DNA from: Haematococcus lacustris
Taxonomy: Eukaryota; Chlorophyta; Chlorophyceae; Chlamydomonadales; Haematococcaceae
NCBI GenBank assembly: GCA_030144725.1
Contig: JASKMD010000010.1
Span: 4,523,045 to 4,587,044 of the forward strand
Reading direction: 5' to 3'
DNA length: 64,000 nt
Position 1 is the first letter of the stretch. Every line of letters begins with the position of its first letter. Shown here one piece after another: positions 29,301-39,698 of the stretch. The translations under genes and the position numbers were made by a program. Under the pieces are notes generated by a model, which worked only from the letters and a program-made list of their open reading frames with translations, was not told where the DNA came from and did not search any database.

Positions 29301-29809
29301 CTATGGAAGTCAAGTGGCTCGAGAGGTGGGGGAGGCGTTGGGTTGGGTTTGAGGGAGACCCTAGACTGCCTGAGACGGTGCATCGGGAGAGATGTTCGTA
29401 TGCTGCATGGTTTAAGCATGGGGACGGCATTGGCATCAATCACATGGCACCACACCTGCTGAACAGACAGCTCTCTACAGAAGTTCGCACGAGCCTGACT
29501 AGGTTCAGGTTAGGCAACAGCGGTCTGGGGGTGGAGAAGGCTCGGTTTGAGGGGGTAACTTTCATTGATCGCACATGCACCAGATGCACAGAGGGGGTAG
29601 TGGATGACGCCATGCATTTCATCTTTGAGTGCACTGCCACGAGTTCCATCAGGGAGCAGCCGGAGTTTACCTTGACTTTACAGAACAACAATGAGAACTT
29701 GCATGACTTCATGTTGAGCCCATGTGCACCTTTGTTTGTGCACCTTGCTATGAAGTGCGTTTCAGAAAGTCCCGAACCCCTTGAGGGGGAGGGCGGCCTA
29801 GCAGCCTAA
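26306..29809 (+). pseudogene. Non-LTR retrotransposon ORF2: APE endonuclease and reverse transcriptase
   Basis: The frame is open from 26276 to an in-frame TGA at 29204-29206, then stays open in the same frame to 29809. The N-terminal part shows an AP-endonuclease domain: a VNGL start, DVIALCETRSN, LLMGDLNSHLG and the terminal catalytic FDHSPITLSF. The reverse transcriptase follows with APGLDGLPAPFIKHA, FIDFKQAYDHIP, GVKQGCPISPLLFALY and the catalytic YADD at 28555-28566. After the TGA, a C-terminal zinc motif C-x2-C-x9-H-x4-C is preserved (CTRCTEGVVDDAMHFIFEC), which belongs to the same protein. No RNase H domain was seen. This suits an L1-like or related APE clade. The single TGA and the TAG just upstream of the endonuclease suggest a young, recently broken copy. 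No poly(A) tail or target duplication was identified. Confidence 0.9.
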
Positions 29810-30476
29810 CGGCTGACGGCTTAAGCGGTGTAAGCCACGACATTCATTCAGTTGACGCAAAGCCCGTGGCTATGCTACGGCTGAGTCTTCAACCACACTT
29901 GCCTGCTGTATGCTACTCCTTATACTTCAACACTCGCACATCTTAAGCAGGGAGCGACTCAGGCCACTGTGGAGCACAGGTCAAGGAGACGACCCCATGC
30001 CACATGCTGTGCTTCTAAAACACCCCCCCTCCTAAGAACACACACGCCCACAGCAATCATGGGCACCTCACCGTTAGCAGCCATAACACCGAGAAGCAGT
30101 CAATAAAACAGCCTCACAAGAGTGAACAAGTGCTCAATATGCATGCATGGAGTAGGCGATCAGGACCAGTCGGGTACAAAGAGAGCATCATGCAGCTTTG
30201 ACACTGCTTGGGTTTGGCAAAAGATGAATGGGGCAGTCAAATGTGGCTAAGTACTGCGTGTTGGATGCAGCGGGTTCTGTTTTGCCCAGAGCTGCTGGCT
30301 GGCTGCCCCAGAGGCTAGTTTGCTATCATTCCCCATAACACATAACTCCTATTGATGATGAAACTGTGCCAAGGTCACCGCAGGTTGCTGACCCTCAGGC
30401 CAGGAGGCCCGACACAACAGGGACATATTCAGACATGACAATGATTTCATATCTACACAGATGCCACCAACAAAGC
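29810..30476. other. Retrotransposon 3' UTR and intergenic DNA
   Basis: The first 100-150 bp after the last stop probably form the 3' UTR of the element (AACGGCTGACGGCTTAAGC and following). The remainder, up to the stop of the minus-strand Glu/Pro/Ala ORF, has no recognised feature. Confidence 0.4.
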
Positions 30477-33400
30477 TTAGACGACATCCTCCTCCTCCTC
30501 CTCCTCCTTATCCTGCTCCTCCTCCTCATTTTCCTCCTCTTGATCTTCCTGCTTTGCTTCCTCAGCTTCCTCGTCCGCTTCTACTTCCTCGTTTGCTTGA
30601 GGCTCAGCATCTGCTTCTGGCTCAGTAGCTGCTTCTGGCACAGCAGCTGCCTCTGGCTCAGCTGCTGCCTCTGGCTCAGCTGCTGCCTCTGGCTCAGCTG
30701 CTGCCTCTGGCTCAGCCTCTGGCTCAGCCTCTGGCTCAGCAGCTGCCTCTGTCTCAGCCTCTGGCTCAGCAGCTGCCTCTGTCTCAGCCTCTGGCTCAGC
30801 AGCTGCTTCTGGCTCAGCAGCTGCTTCTGGCTCCGCCTCTGGCTCAGCAGCTGCTTCTGGCTCAACAGCTGCCTCTGGCTCAGCCTCTGGCTCGGTAGCT
30901 GCCTCTGGCTCAGCCTCTGGCTCAGCCTCTGGCTCGGTAGCTGCCTCTGTCTCAGCAGCTGCCTCTGGCTCAGCAGCTGCTTCTGGCTCAGCAGCTGCCT
31001 CTGTCTCAGCCTCTGGCTCAGCAGCTGCCTCTGTCTCAGCCTCTGGCTCAGCAGCTGCCTCTGTCTCAGCCTCTGGCTCAGCAGCTGCTTCTGGCTCAGC
31101 AGCTGCTTCTGGCTCAGCCTCTGGCTCAGCAGCTGCCTCTGGCTCAGCCTCAGGCTCAGCAGCTGCTTCTGGCTCAGCAGCTGCCTCTGGCTCAGCAGTT
31201 GCCTCTGTCTCAGCCTCTGGCTCAGCAGCTGCTTCTGGCTCAGCAGCTGCTTCTGGCTCAGCCTCTGGCTCAGCAGCTGCTTCTGGCTCAGCAGCTGCTT
31301 CTGGCTCAGCCTCTGGCTCAGCAGCTGCCTCTGGCTCAGCCTCTGGCTCAACCTCTGGCTCAGCAGCTGCCTCTGGCTCAGCCTCTGGCTCAGCAGCTGC
31401 TCCTGGCTCAGCCTCTGGCTCTGCAGCTGCCTCTGGCTCAGCAGCTGCTTCTGGCTCAGCAGCTGCCTCTGGCTCAGCCTCTGGCTCAGCAGCTGCCTCT
31501 GGCTCAGCCTCTGGCTCGGCAGCTGCCTCTGGCTCAGCCTCTGGCTCAGCAGCTGCCTCTGGCTCAGCCTCTGGCTCAGCAGCTGCCTCTGGCTCAGCAG
31601 CTGCCTCTGGCTCAGCAGCTGCCTCTGGCTCAGCCTCAGGCTCAGCAGCTGCTTCTGGCTCGGTAGCTGCCTCTGGCTCAGCCTCTGGCTCAGCAGCTGC
31701 CTCTGTCTCAGCCTCTGGCTCAGCAGCTGCTTCTGGCTCAGCCTCTGGCTCAGCAGCTGCCTCTGGCTCAGCCTCTGGCTCAGCAGCTGCCTCTGTCTCA
31801 GCCTCTGGCTCAGCAGCTGCTTCTGGCTCAGCCTCTGGCTCAGCAGCTGCCTCTGGCTCAGCAGCTGCTTCTGGCTCAGCAGCTGCCTCTGGCTCAGCCT
31901 CTGGCCCAGCAGCTGCCTCTGGCTCAGCCTCTGGCTCGGTAGCTGCCTCTGGCTCAGCAGCTGCTTTTGGCTCAGCCTCTGGCTCAGCAGCTGCCTCTGG
32001 CTCAGCCTCTGGCTCAGCCTCTGGCTCAGCAGCTGCCTCTGGCTCAGCCTCTGGTTCAGCAGCTGCCTCTGGCTCAGCCTCAGGCTCAGCAGCTGCATCT
32101 GGCTCGGTAGTTGCCTCTGGCTCAGCCTCTGGCTCAGCAGCTGCCTCTGTCTCAGCCTCTGGCTCAGCAGCTGCTTCTGGCTCAGCCTCTGGCTCAGCAG
32201 CTGCCTCTGTCTCAGCCTCTGGCTCAGCAGCTGCTTCTGGCTCAGCCTCTGGCTCAGCAGCTGCCTCTGGCTCAGCCTCTGGCTCAGCCTCTGGCTCAGC
32301 CTCTGGCTCAGCAGCTGCCTCTGGCTCAGCCTCTGGCTCAGCAGCTGCTTCTGGATAAGCCTCTGGCTCAGCAGCTGCCTCTGTCTCAGCCTCTGGCTCA
32401 GCAGCTGCTTCTGGCTCAGCCTCTGGCTCAGCAGCTGCCTCTGTCTCAGCCTCTGGCTCTGCAGCTGCCTCTGGCTCAGCAGCTGCCTCTGGCTCAGCCT
32501 CTGGCTCAGCAGCTGCTTCTGTCTCAGCCTCTGGCTCTGCAGCTGCCTCTGGCTCAGCCTCTGGCTCAGCCTCTGGCTCAGCCTCTGGCTCAGCCTCTGG
32601 CTCAGCCTCTGGCTCAGCCTCTGGCTCAGCCTCTGGCTCAGCCTCTGGCTCAGCCTCTGGCTCAGCCTCTGGCTCAGCCTCTGGCTCAGCCTCTGGCTCA
32701 GCAGCTGCCTCTGGCTCAGCCTCAGGCTCAGCAGCTGCTTCTGGCTCGGTAGCTGCCTCTGGCTCAGCCTCTAGCTCAGCAGCTGCATCTGTCTCAGCCT
32801 CTGGCTCAGCAGCTGCTTCTGGCTCAGCCTCTGGCTCAGCAGCTGCCTCTGTCTCAGCCTCTGGCTCAGCAGCTGCTTCTGGCTCAGCCTCTGGCTCAGC
32901 AGCTGCCTCTGGCTCAGCAGCTGCCTCTGGCTCAGCAGCTGCCTCTGGCTCAGCCTCAGGCTCAGCAGCTGCTTCTGGCTCGGTAGCTGCCTCTGGCTCA
33001 GCAGCTGCCTCTGTCTCAGCCTCTAGCTCAGCAGCTGCTTCTGGCTCAGCCTCTGGCTCAGCAGCTGCCTCTGGCTCAGCCTCTGGCTCAGCAGCTGCCT
33101 CTGTCTCAGCCTCAGGCTCAGCAGCTGCTTCTGGCTCTACCTCTGGCTCAGCAGCTGCCTCTGGCTCAGCCTCTGGCTCAACAGCTGCCTCTGTCTCATC
33201 CTCTGGCTCAGCAGCTGCTTCTGGCTCAGCAGCTGCTTCTGGCTCAGCCTCTGGCTCAGCAGCTGCCTCTGGCTCAGCCTCTGGCTCAACCTCTGGCTCA
33301 GCAGCTGCCTCTGGCTCAGCCTCTGGCTCAACCTCTGGCTCAGCAGCTGCCTCTGTCTCAGCCTCTAGCTCAGCAGCTGCTTCTGGCTCAGCCTCTGGCT

Positions 33401-35258
33401 CAGCAGCTGCCTCTGGCTCAGCCTCTGGCTCAGCAGCTGCCTCTGTCTCAGCCTCTGGCTCAGCAGCTGCTTCTGGCTCAGCCTCTGGCTCAGCAGCTGC
33501 CTCTGTCTCAGCCTCAGGCTCAGCAGCTGCTGCTGGCTCTGCCTCTGGCTCATCAGCTGCCTCTGGCTCAGCCTCTGGCTCAGCAGCTGCCTCTGGCTCA
33601 GCCTCTGGCTCAACAGCTGCCTCTGTCTCATCCTCTGGCTCAGCAGCTGCTTCTGGCTCAGCAGCTGCTTCTGGCTCAGCCTCTGGCTCAGCAGCTGCCT
33701 CTGGCTCAGCCTCTGGCTCAACCTCTGGCTCAGCAGCTGCCTCTGGCTCAGCCTCTGGCTCAACCTCTGGCTCAGCAGCTGCCTCTGGCTCAGCCTCTGG
33801 CTCAACCTCTGGCTCAGCAGCTGTCTCTGGCTCAGCCTCAGGCTCAGCAGCTGCTTCTGCTTCAGCAGCTGCCTCTGGCTCAGCCTCTGGCTCAGCAGCT
33901 GCCGCTGGCTCAGCCTCTGGCTCAGCAGCTGCCTCTGGCTCAGCCTCTGGCTCAGCAGCTGCCTTTGGCTCAACTTCAGGCTCAGCAGCTGCCTCTGGCT
34001 CAGCCTCTGGCTCAGCAGCTGCCTCAGGCTCAGCCTCTGGCTCAGCTGCTGCCTCTGGCTCAGCGGCTGCTTCTGGTTTAGCAGCTGCCTGTGGCTCAGC
34101 AGCGGCATCTGTCCCATTCATTTTTTTAGTCTTCTCAAGGCCTTCTGCAGTTGTCCTCTGCTGTGATGTCAACACTTCCTGACCAAGGCTGCTTCCATCC
34201 TGTGTCGACAGCCCAGCAGCTGGTCCTGCACCCTCAGCTGCTGTCACTTGGCCTTCCTTCCCTAACGGGTCGCATACTACTGGAGGCGTGTTAGCCAGTT
34301 GTTGGAGTGAAGCAGACCCAATAACCTCAAGGCTCCCTGGAGCACCTGATCCCACAACACTGTCCTTAGCTGGCCCAGAAGTCAGTGCCAGTGCAGCAGT
34401 TGCTCCTGCAGATGCCCCTGCTGCTCCTGCCCCTGCCCATAAGACTGTTTCGTCTGTAGGCCCTCCTTCAACCATGCCATGTGCCGCAGCTGGAGCTGGC
34501 ACAGGTGGAGCTGCAGCTACCAGGGAATGCAACACTGAAGCTGCTGGTGCACCAGTTCCAGGAGCCGCAGTCGGGGTGGGGATTGAGGCTGCTGCCAGAG
34601 CTGGTTCTGTGATGTATGCTGCTCTGGCAGGGGCGACAGTGTGGGATGGGTACTGGGACGGTACAGAATGGCCAGGTAAGGGCAACGGAGGTTGGTCAGG
34701 CGGTGTAGGTCTTGTGTTTGAGGCGAGTGGATTGCTGCCATCATCAGGCTCTTGGGAGGGGAGCAGGTTGTTGGCAGTTGTTGGCAGTACTGTTGGGAGT
34801 GGTGGGAGTGGTGGGAGTAGAGCCCCTGACCGCAAGGCTGGTGGGCCAGAGGGTGGTGTATTGGGTTGCGCGGCTGGCTGCGCGTCGTGTGACGCAGCCA
34901 ATGCTGCTGGGCTTGGCCTCCCTTGAATCGTGCGAGCCGACGACACTGCCGCAGACTGGTCGACGGCCAGCTGATCCGGCCGAGGCCGCGCTTGTGTGTC
35001 GGCAGCTGGCCCAATTTTGCCCGACGACCCGACGGATGCCCACGAGCGCTGTGGAGAAGGGCTCTGCCTTGCGGGAGTGTTCGCACCGCTGGTTCTCAGG
35101 GTGGACCGACTCACACGGTACGAGTGGGGGCTGGTCGAACGTGCGCCACCGCTCGACAGGCCCTTTTGCAAACCTGCGGGATGTAGCGGCGATGAGCAGT
35201 GATAAGTGTGGCTAGCTAAGTAGTGCTCCGCAATGAGCGCGGGATCCTCGTATAGCAT
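30477..35258 (-). CDS. Glu/Pro/Ala-repeat protein, 1,593 codons (hypothetical)
   Basis: Single uninterrupted frame from the ATG at 35258 to the stop at 30477. The first 390 residues are non-repetitive and Pro/Ser/Ala-rich, with no hydrophobic signal. About 1,150 residues follow that are built from EPEA (12 bp) and EPEAAA (18 bp) units with E-T, E-D and E-V variants. The last 50 residues are strongly acidic ([17 protein letters not shown], then a Glu run ending DVV). The frame that gives acidic repeats continues into unique sequence at both ends without a stop, which supports real coding. Against this, other frames across the array are also open because the unit is a multiple of three. No family was recognised. 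If made, the protein would be disordered and highly acidic. Confidence 0.5.
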   Translation of the reverse strand: MLYEDPALIAEHYLASHTYHCSSPLHPAGLQKGLSSGGARSTSPHSYRVSRSTLRTSGANTPARQSPSPQRSWASVGSSGKIGPAADTQARPRPDQLAVDQSAAVSSARTIQGRPSPAALAASHDAQPAAQPNTPPSGPPALRSGALLPPLPPLPTVLPTTANNLLPSQEPDDGSNPLASNTRPTPPDQPPLPLPGHSVPSQYPSHTVAPARAAYITEPALAAASIPTPTAAPGTGAPAASVLHSLVAAAPPVPAPAAAHGMVEGGPTDETVLWAGAGAAGASAGATAALALTSGPAKDSVVGSGAPGSLEVIGSASLQQLANTPPVVCDPLGKEGQVTAAEGAGPAAGLSTQDGSSLGQEVLTSQQRTTAEGLEKTKKMNGTDAAAEPQAAAKPEAAAEPEAAAEPEAEPEAAAEPEAEPEAAAEPEVEPKAAAEPEAEPEAAAEPEAEPAAAAEPEAEPEAAAEAEAAAEPEAEPETAAEPEVEPEAEPEAAAEPEVEPEAEPEAAAEPEVEPEAEPEAAAEPEAEPEAAAEPEAAAEPEDETEAAVEPEAEPEAAAEPEAEPEAADEPEAEPAAAAEPEAETEAAAEPEAEPEAAAEPEAETEAAAEPEAEPEAAAEPEAEPEAAAELEAETEAAAEPEVEPEAEPEAAAEPEVEPEAEPEAAAEPEAEPEAAAEPEAAAEPEDETEAAVEPEAEPEAAAEPEVEPEAAAEPEAETEAAAEPEAEPEAAAEPEAEPEAAAELEAETEAAAEPEAATEPEAAAEPEAEPEAAAEPEAAAEPEAAAEPEAEPEAAAEPEAETEAAAEPEAEPEAAAEPEAETDAAAELEAEPEAATEPEAAAEPEAEPEAAAEPEAEPEAEPEAEPEAEPEAEPEAEPEAEPEAEPEAEPEAEPEAEPEAEPEAAAEPEAETEAAAEPEAEPEAAAEPEAAAEPEAETEAAAEPEAEPEAAAEPEAETEAAAEPEAYPEAAAEPEAEPEAAAEPEAEPEAEPEAEPEAAAEPEAEPEAAAEPEAETEAAAEPEAEPEAAAEPEAETEAAAEPEAEPEATTEPDAAAEPEAEPEAAAEPEAEPEAAAEPEAEPEAEPEAAAEPEAEPKAAAEPEAATEPEAEPEAAAGPEAEPEAAAEPEAAAEPEAAAEPEAEPEAAAEPEAETEAAAEPEAEPEAAAEPEAEPEAAAEPEAETEAAAEPEAEPEAATEPEAAAEPEAEPEAAAEPEAAAEPEAAAEPEAEPEAAAEPEAEPEAAAEPEAEPEAAAEPEAEPEAAAEPEAAAEPEAAAEPEAEPGAAAEPEAEPEAAAEPEVEPEAEPEAAAEPEAEPEAAAEPEAAAEPEAEPEAAAEPEAAAEPEAETEATAEPEAAAEPEAAAEPEAEPEAAAEPEAEPEAAAEPEAAAEPEAETEAAAEPEAETEAAAEPEAETEAAAEPEAAAEPEAAAETEAATEPEAEPEAEPEAATEPEAEPEAAVEPEAAAEPEAEPEAAAEPEAAAEPEAETEAAAEPEAETEAAAEPEAEPEAEPEAAAEPEAAAEPEAAAEPEAAAVPEAATEPEADAEPQANEEVEADEEAEEAKQEDQEEENEEEEQDKEEEEEEDVV
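30600..34085. repeat. 12/18-bp minisatellite, about 3.5 kb
   Basis: Plus-strand units are GCCTCTGGCTCA and GCAGCTGCCTCTGGCTCA in irregular alternation, with single-base variants (GCTTCT, GTCTCA, TCGGTA). A pure run of the 12-bp unit lies at 32540-32700. It forms the repeat domain of the minus-strand ORF 30477-35258, and the unit recurs in an ftsZ intron at 20.99-21.26 kb. Confidence 0.97.
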
Positions 35259-35905
35259 ATGTTATCGCACTTGCACCCAACACCCACCCCAAACTGTGCA
35301 ACAGCTTAGATTGTAACGAACTCTTCAGCACGCCTGTTGCATTGTGCCCTGCTAGGCAGACTGTCTCGCTGCAGCTCAGCTCTTCTTCATCATAACTGTT
35401 TCTACTATTGTTACCATGATCGTCGTTATTACTATTACAGTCAGGGATGACTTGCATCACATCCAATTGATTTGAGGTAAGAGATCAGTATAGTTTCTGA
35501 ACTGTCCTGCACTGCTTACCGCGTATAGATGCTGCTTCCACAGCCTGAGCAGCTTGGCAGGCAGCGTGCACCCGTGCCAGCATTGACGAGTATGATCCCA
35601 GCACTGGCTGACCCACAGCATCCAGAACCTGCAAAGAACAGCAGAGTGTGCATGGGGTGCTGCCAGCTGCATGGTGTTGGGGCAGGAGCGTGCCACCACG
35701 CAGGTCAGGGAGTACCCATGCCTGGGATTATGAGAGGTTGCACGTCACGTGTGAGCATGTCAATGGTACAACGGGCCTGGCCTCATCAACACCTTGCCAG
35801 CTACCCAATGGTGCATGTCCACTCAGCCAGGCTTCGCTACTTATCAGTGCTAGGGCTCAGACTGTAGCTCAAGGCACGCTGAAGCAATGTTGCTGAAGCC
35901 CTCAA
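35259..35905. other. Intergenic region
   Basis: This separates the 5' end of the minus-strand Glu/Pro/Ala ORF from the plus-strand Fanzor-like locus. Only short open frames are present. Divergent promoters may lie here, but no element could be identified. Confidence 0.4.
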
Positions 35906-38643
35906 ATGTCGCGGAATAAGAAACGCAAGCGACCCGCACAGAGTGCAGCCGGTAAGCCGCAAAGCCGCAAAGCTTGACGAAAGACTAGGCCCCCCTGACG
36001 AACTGATGCAGTGTGCACCACGCGATACTGCGACTGCCTAAATCAAGTCGCTGCGCGTGTGCTATGCCGTCCCGTGTATGTAGGTGCCAGTGGCAGTGGG
36101 CAGCAAGAGGTAGTTGGAGAGCGGCGACAGGTCATCAAAGCTGCCATTCGTGGCCTCGTGGAGGCAGCGCTGCCTGATCTCAGCCCAGCTCAAGTAGACG
36201 CAGTTGTGGCGGAGATGAACAAGCGTATGACCATGGGCAGCAAGCAGTGCTGCCTAACAGCGGTCTTGTGTCTCTCAATGCTGCTCCAGTCCTTCCTAGG
36301 CCAGCCTACTGCAGGCTTCCCAGCAGCAGGTCCTGCCCCGGGCCCCCCTCCCCCGCCTGACCCAGCTTGCCCTCCCTATACTCACCCCCGCCCTGCCACA
36401 CGCATCTCCCCTCGCTATGCAGCCGCCCCAGCCCAGCTACCCCCCCCAGTGCAGCTCAACATCTTGGACCCCAAACTGCTGGCACAGATCAAAGACGCCA
36501 TGGAGCTGCTGACAACCGCCCGGGTGCTTGAGCATCTGATGCGTGGTCCCCACCACAGCGGCATCAAGCTGCTGCCTGCAGAGGTGGCTGTCTTTGAGCA
36601 GCCCAGCAGCGCATGGCCGGTTGCCAAGCTGACCGAGCTGGATGAGGTGCACCTGACAGGGGATGGCAACTCTCTCAACGCCAACGCCACCAAGGTCATC
36701 ACCAGCATCAATGAGTTCTACCGGCACCCAGGCCGCTTCATCAAGTGGTGGGGCAAGGCTATTGGGGTGGTTGAGGGGGGATTCAGCAGGGCTGCTCAGA
36801 AGCATTTCCCCCAGCTGGTGCTAGGTAGGCTTGACTACAGCCTGCTAGACCGGGAGCACAGGTGGCGCCTGCCAGTCAATAGTGTGCTGCGGCAGCCTAG
36901 GTGGGTGGCAGAGGTAGCCAAGCATCGTAGCCTGCTGGGGCTGGAGGCCCGGTGGCTGGAGGGAGTGGACTGCATAGGGAAGGGGGGGGCAGGCAGGCTC
37001 CCCTTAGAGAAGAGGGTGCGTTATGCACTGTTTGTCAACCGCAGCCTAGAGGGCTGGCAACAGCATGGCACGTGCCCGCGCCCCTTCACCATGCTCCCCA
37101 TGGTGGGGGTGCGGGCGCGGCACTTTGTCATTGATGACAGGGTGCTGCATGGTGTCCTGGCTGACCTGGGCATGACCACCCTCACAAGGGCCCAGGTTGA
37201 GGCTGACAGCCTGCCCCAGTGGCAGCGGTTCATACAGTACAGCCAGCTGCAGAACAACGGGTGGGACTTTGCGCGCAGGGTACAGACGGATGGGGTGAGC
37301 ATCAGTGTGCACTTCGTGCGCAGCCAGGTAGTCAGGGAGCCAGTGGAGCTGCCCTTCATAGGGCGTCAGCTCACAGCAACAAGCGACTTCAACCCCACCA
37401 CCCACATTGCTGTTGGGGTGGACCCGGGCGTCACCCAGGCCATCAAGGCTGGGCATGCACAGCGGGACCCAGTCACAGGTCAGGTGGTGAGGCAGTGGGA
37501 GTGGGAGCTGTGCAAGGGGCAGCTGAAGCACGTCAGTGGGCTTACCAAAGCCAAGCAGGACACAGCCCGTTGGTCAGCTGCCATCCAGCCACAGCTGCAG
37601 CAGCTGGCAGATGCCACCCCAGCTGGCACTACCCTGGACAGCCTCCATGCCCACATCCTGGCCCTCAAGGCCACCTGGGACGCGCTGTGGGAGGAGTACC
37701 TCAAGCCACGTTGGCGCCGGCAGCGGCTGGCACTGCACCATGCCCAGGAGCGCGTCATTGAGGGCTTCTGCAAAAAGGTATGACCTGACCTGACCTGACC
37801 TGACCTGACCTGACCTGACCTGACCTGCAGGTGGTGAATGGGATAAAGTGGGTGTCACGCCAGCACTACCATTAGGAGAGGGGAGTGGCGGTGTTCCTGG
37901 GAGCGGGCTGTTTCAGCAGTGGTGGGTGGAAAGCCAAGGCAGTGCGGGATGGGTTTCGCAAGGTGGTGGAGCAGCCCAGCAGGCCCAGCACAGATCCCAG
38001 GCCTGACAGGCTGGTGATTGTGGATGAGTTCCGCACCAGCCGTGTCAGCTCATCAGTGCATGCCCGCCAGGCATGTGAGCTGCACCTGCCAGATGACCAG
38101 CCTAGGCCCGAAGACTGGGTACCCCCAGCAGGCCAAGTCAACCAGCGGCTGGTGCGCCCAGCCTGGAGCCTGCGGCATGCCAAGTATGTGCGGGGCCTGC
38201 AGTGGTGCCATCAGGTGCCGCCCAACCCACCTGCCCCTGCCCAGGGACCCCCCCCTGCCCCTGCCCAGGACCCCCCTGCCCCTCCCCCTGCCCAGGCCCC
38301 CCCTCCCCTTCCCCCAGCCCAGGCCCCACCCCCTCCCACTGCCTAGGCCCAGCCCCTCCCTGCAGCACCTGGCCCAGTGCCACGACCCCAGGCTCCCTCA
38401 TGGGGCAGGTGGCTGGACCGGGACACCAACGCCTGCTTCAACTTCCAGCGCATTGGGGAGAGCACGTAGCGCCCCCTTGAGCTGTGCAGCTGGAAGGACA
38501 GGGAGGCTCTGCCCCCCGTTGGCAAGGAGTACCAGCAGGGCTACAAGCGGGTTAATGACCGGCTGCCCAAGGTTAGGCAGAGGCTGCACCGGGCTGCTGA
38601 GTACCGGCGGGGCATCGATGGTCGGGCCCGCAACAATGCATAG
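35906..38643 (+). pseudogene. Fanzor/TnpB-like RuvC nuclease homologue, broken by in-frame TAG codons
   Basis: Proposed exons: 35906-35951 (start MSRNKKRKRPAQSAAG, a basic nuclear-localisation-like N terminus), 36084-37777 and 37831-38643. Phases match at both introns. The central region ends in RuvC-I HIAVGVDPGVTQAI (Asp at GVDPG). After the 53-bp intron come FLGAGCFSSGGW, RuvC-II DRLVIVDEFRTSRVSS (Glu at DEFRTS) and RuvC-III RWLDRDTNACFNF (Asp at RDTNA), then GKEYQQGYKRVNDRLPKVRQ. This motif order is that of TnpB and its eukaryotic Fanzor relatives, RNA-guided nucleases of IS200/IS605- and IS607-type elements. A Pro/Ala/Gln linker separates RuvC-II and RuvC-III, and a canonical CxxC pair after DEFRTS is not evident. 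In-frame TAGs lie at 37873, 38344 and 38467, with a terminal TAG at 38641. There is no frameshift, TAA or TGA. The guide RNA and element ends are not identified. Confidence 0.75.
37778..37830 (+). repeat. 53-bp intron made of TGACC pentamers
   Basis: The sequence between AAAAAG and GTGGTGAATGGG starts GTATGACCTGACC and ends CCTGCAG. It contains about nine tandem TGACC units. Removing it joins the two halves of the Fanzor-like frame in phase, so it is read as an intron and not as the natural end of the first ORF (TGA at 37781). Confidence 0.75.
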
Positions 38644-39698
38644 GCCCTAGTGCTTTACACAGGCTGTTAGCCATATAAGCGTTGAGCTGTTAGTTTTGAT
38701 GAGGTGCCCAGTGGTCAAGGGGGATTAGCCCCAGGAAAGAGTGCCACCGGAGTGGGGTTGGTAGTCATCAAGGGTGCGACCGAGGATGCTACAACTTGTT
38801 TGTAGTCGCTGAGTGAGATTACCCACAGGCCGACATGTTGTTCCGTGTTGAATAAGTTTTGTTGGCCTGTAGCTCAAGGCATGTAAGGGACAGTGGGCAA
38901 GGTTATGTAAGGGACAGTGGGCAAGGTTGGGGCTCAGACAGCGATGTGCATAGAAGGGATAAGGGGCAAGGGTGGGGCAGGCAAGAGGGCAGCAGGCGCT
39001 TGCACCCAACAGCAGAACTTCCCACCCTAAGCGACAGCAGTAGCAACAGGTACAGCATTGCTAGGAGCATAGGCCATAGCACTTGCTTCCCGCCATGTGC
39101 CCCATGCCAAGTGCCATGTGCCCCAGATGTTGACTTGCTTCCAGCTCCAACCGGTCATTGCCAAGCCATGAGTGAGGGAAGGTGAGAGCACAAGGCTGGT
39201 GGTGGGTTCCTGGGAGGTGGTGGATGGGACAAGACCCAGGGCAAGGAAGGTGGAACTGATGAGAGCTCAAGCTGCGTGAAGGAGCAGGGAGGTATACAGT
39301 GGCGTGCCAATGAAGGTGTCCATGCCACGTGTGAGGATAGCATGCCCCCGCACTGTGTGCCCCACATGCTTAAATATGGCTTTTGACCTGAGTGAGGTGT
39401 CCCATTGAGGCTGCACTATAAACCTGAGGATGTGAGCCTAGCGTATGTCATTTTAAGCTATAAATCATGCATCTGAGTAAACAAAAGGAAAATAAACTGC
39501 TGTGCACTCTGTACCCAATGTGTCGGAACAGGGAGCCTTGCATAAGTTCTTGATGTGTGACCTGGGGCTTTATATATGAAGGAGTGGATGAGGGCTGGGT
39601 GAAGGAACAATAATTAGTCTGCTTGTGTGTAAACCATTGAGTGTAGATGCTGCCTCCAAGGTCGCTTGCATGATGAAGAACCTGACGTGGCATGCCCA
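38644..39698. other. Intergenic region
   Basis: This probably contains the 3' end of the element carrying the Fanzor-like gene, and further on the 3' UTR of the minus-strand coiled-coil gene. A short duplication (GTAAGGGACAGTGGGCAAGG, twice) lies at 38882-38922. Nothing else was recognised. Confidence 0.4.

Noticed and set aside
30366..32774. Plus-strand 802-codon Leu/Trp/Ser/Cys ORF and other shadow frames over the 12/18-bp array
   Set aside because: Low-complexity readings of the minisatellite in other frames. They do not continue into convincing unique sequence at both ends, unlike the minus-strand acidic frame.
36011..37783. Fanzor-like ORF as a complete 590-codon gene
   Set aside because: The stop at 37781 falls in a pentamer-repeat intron. 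RuvC-II and RuvC-III motifs continue in phase downstream, and a better start lies at 35906.
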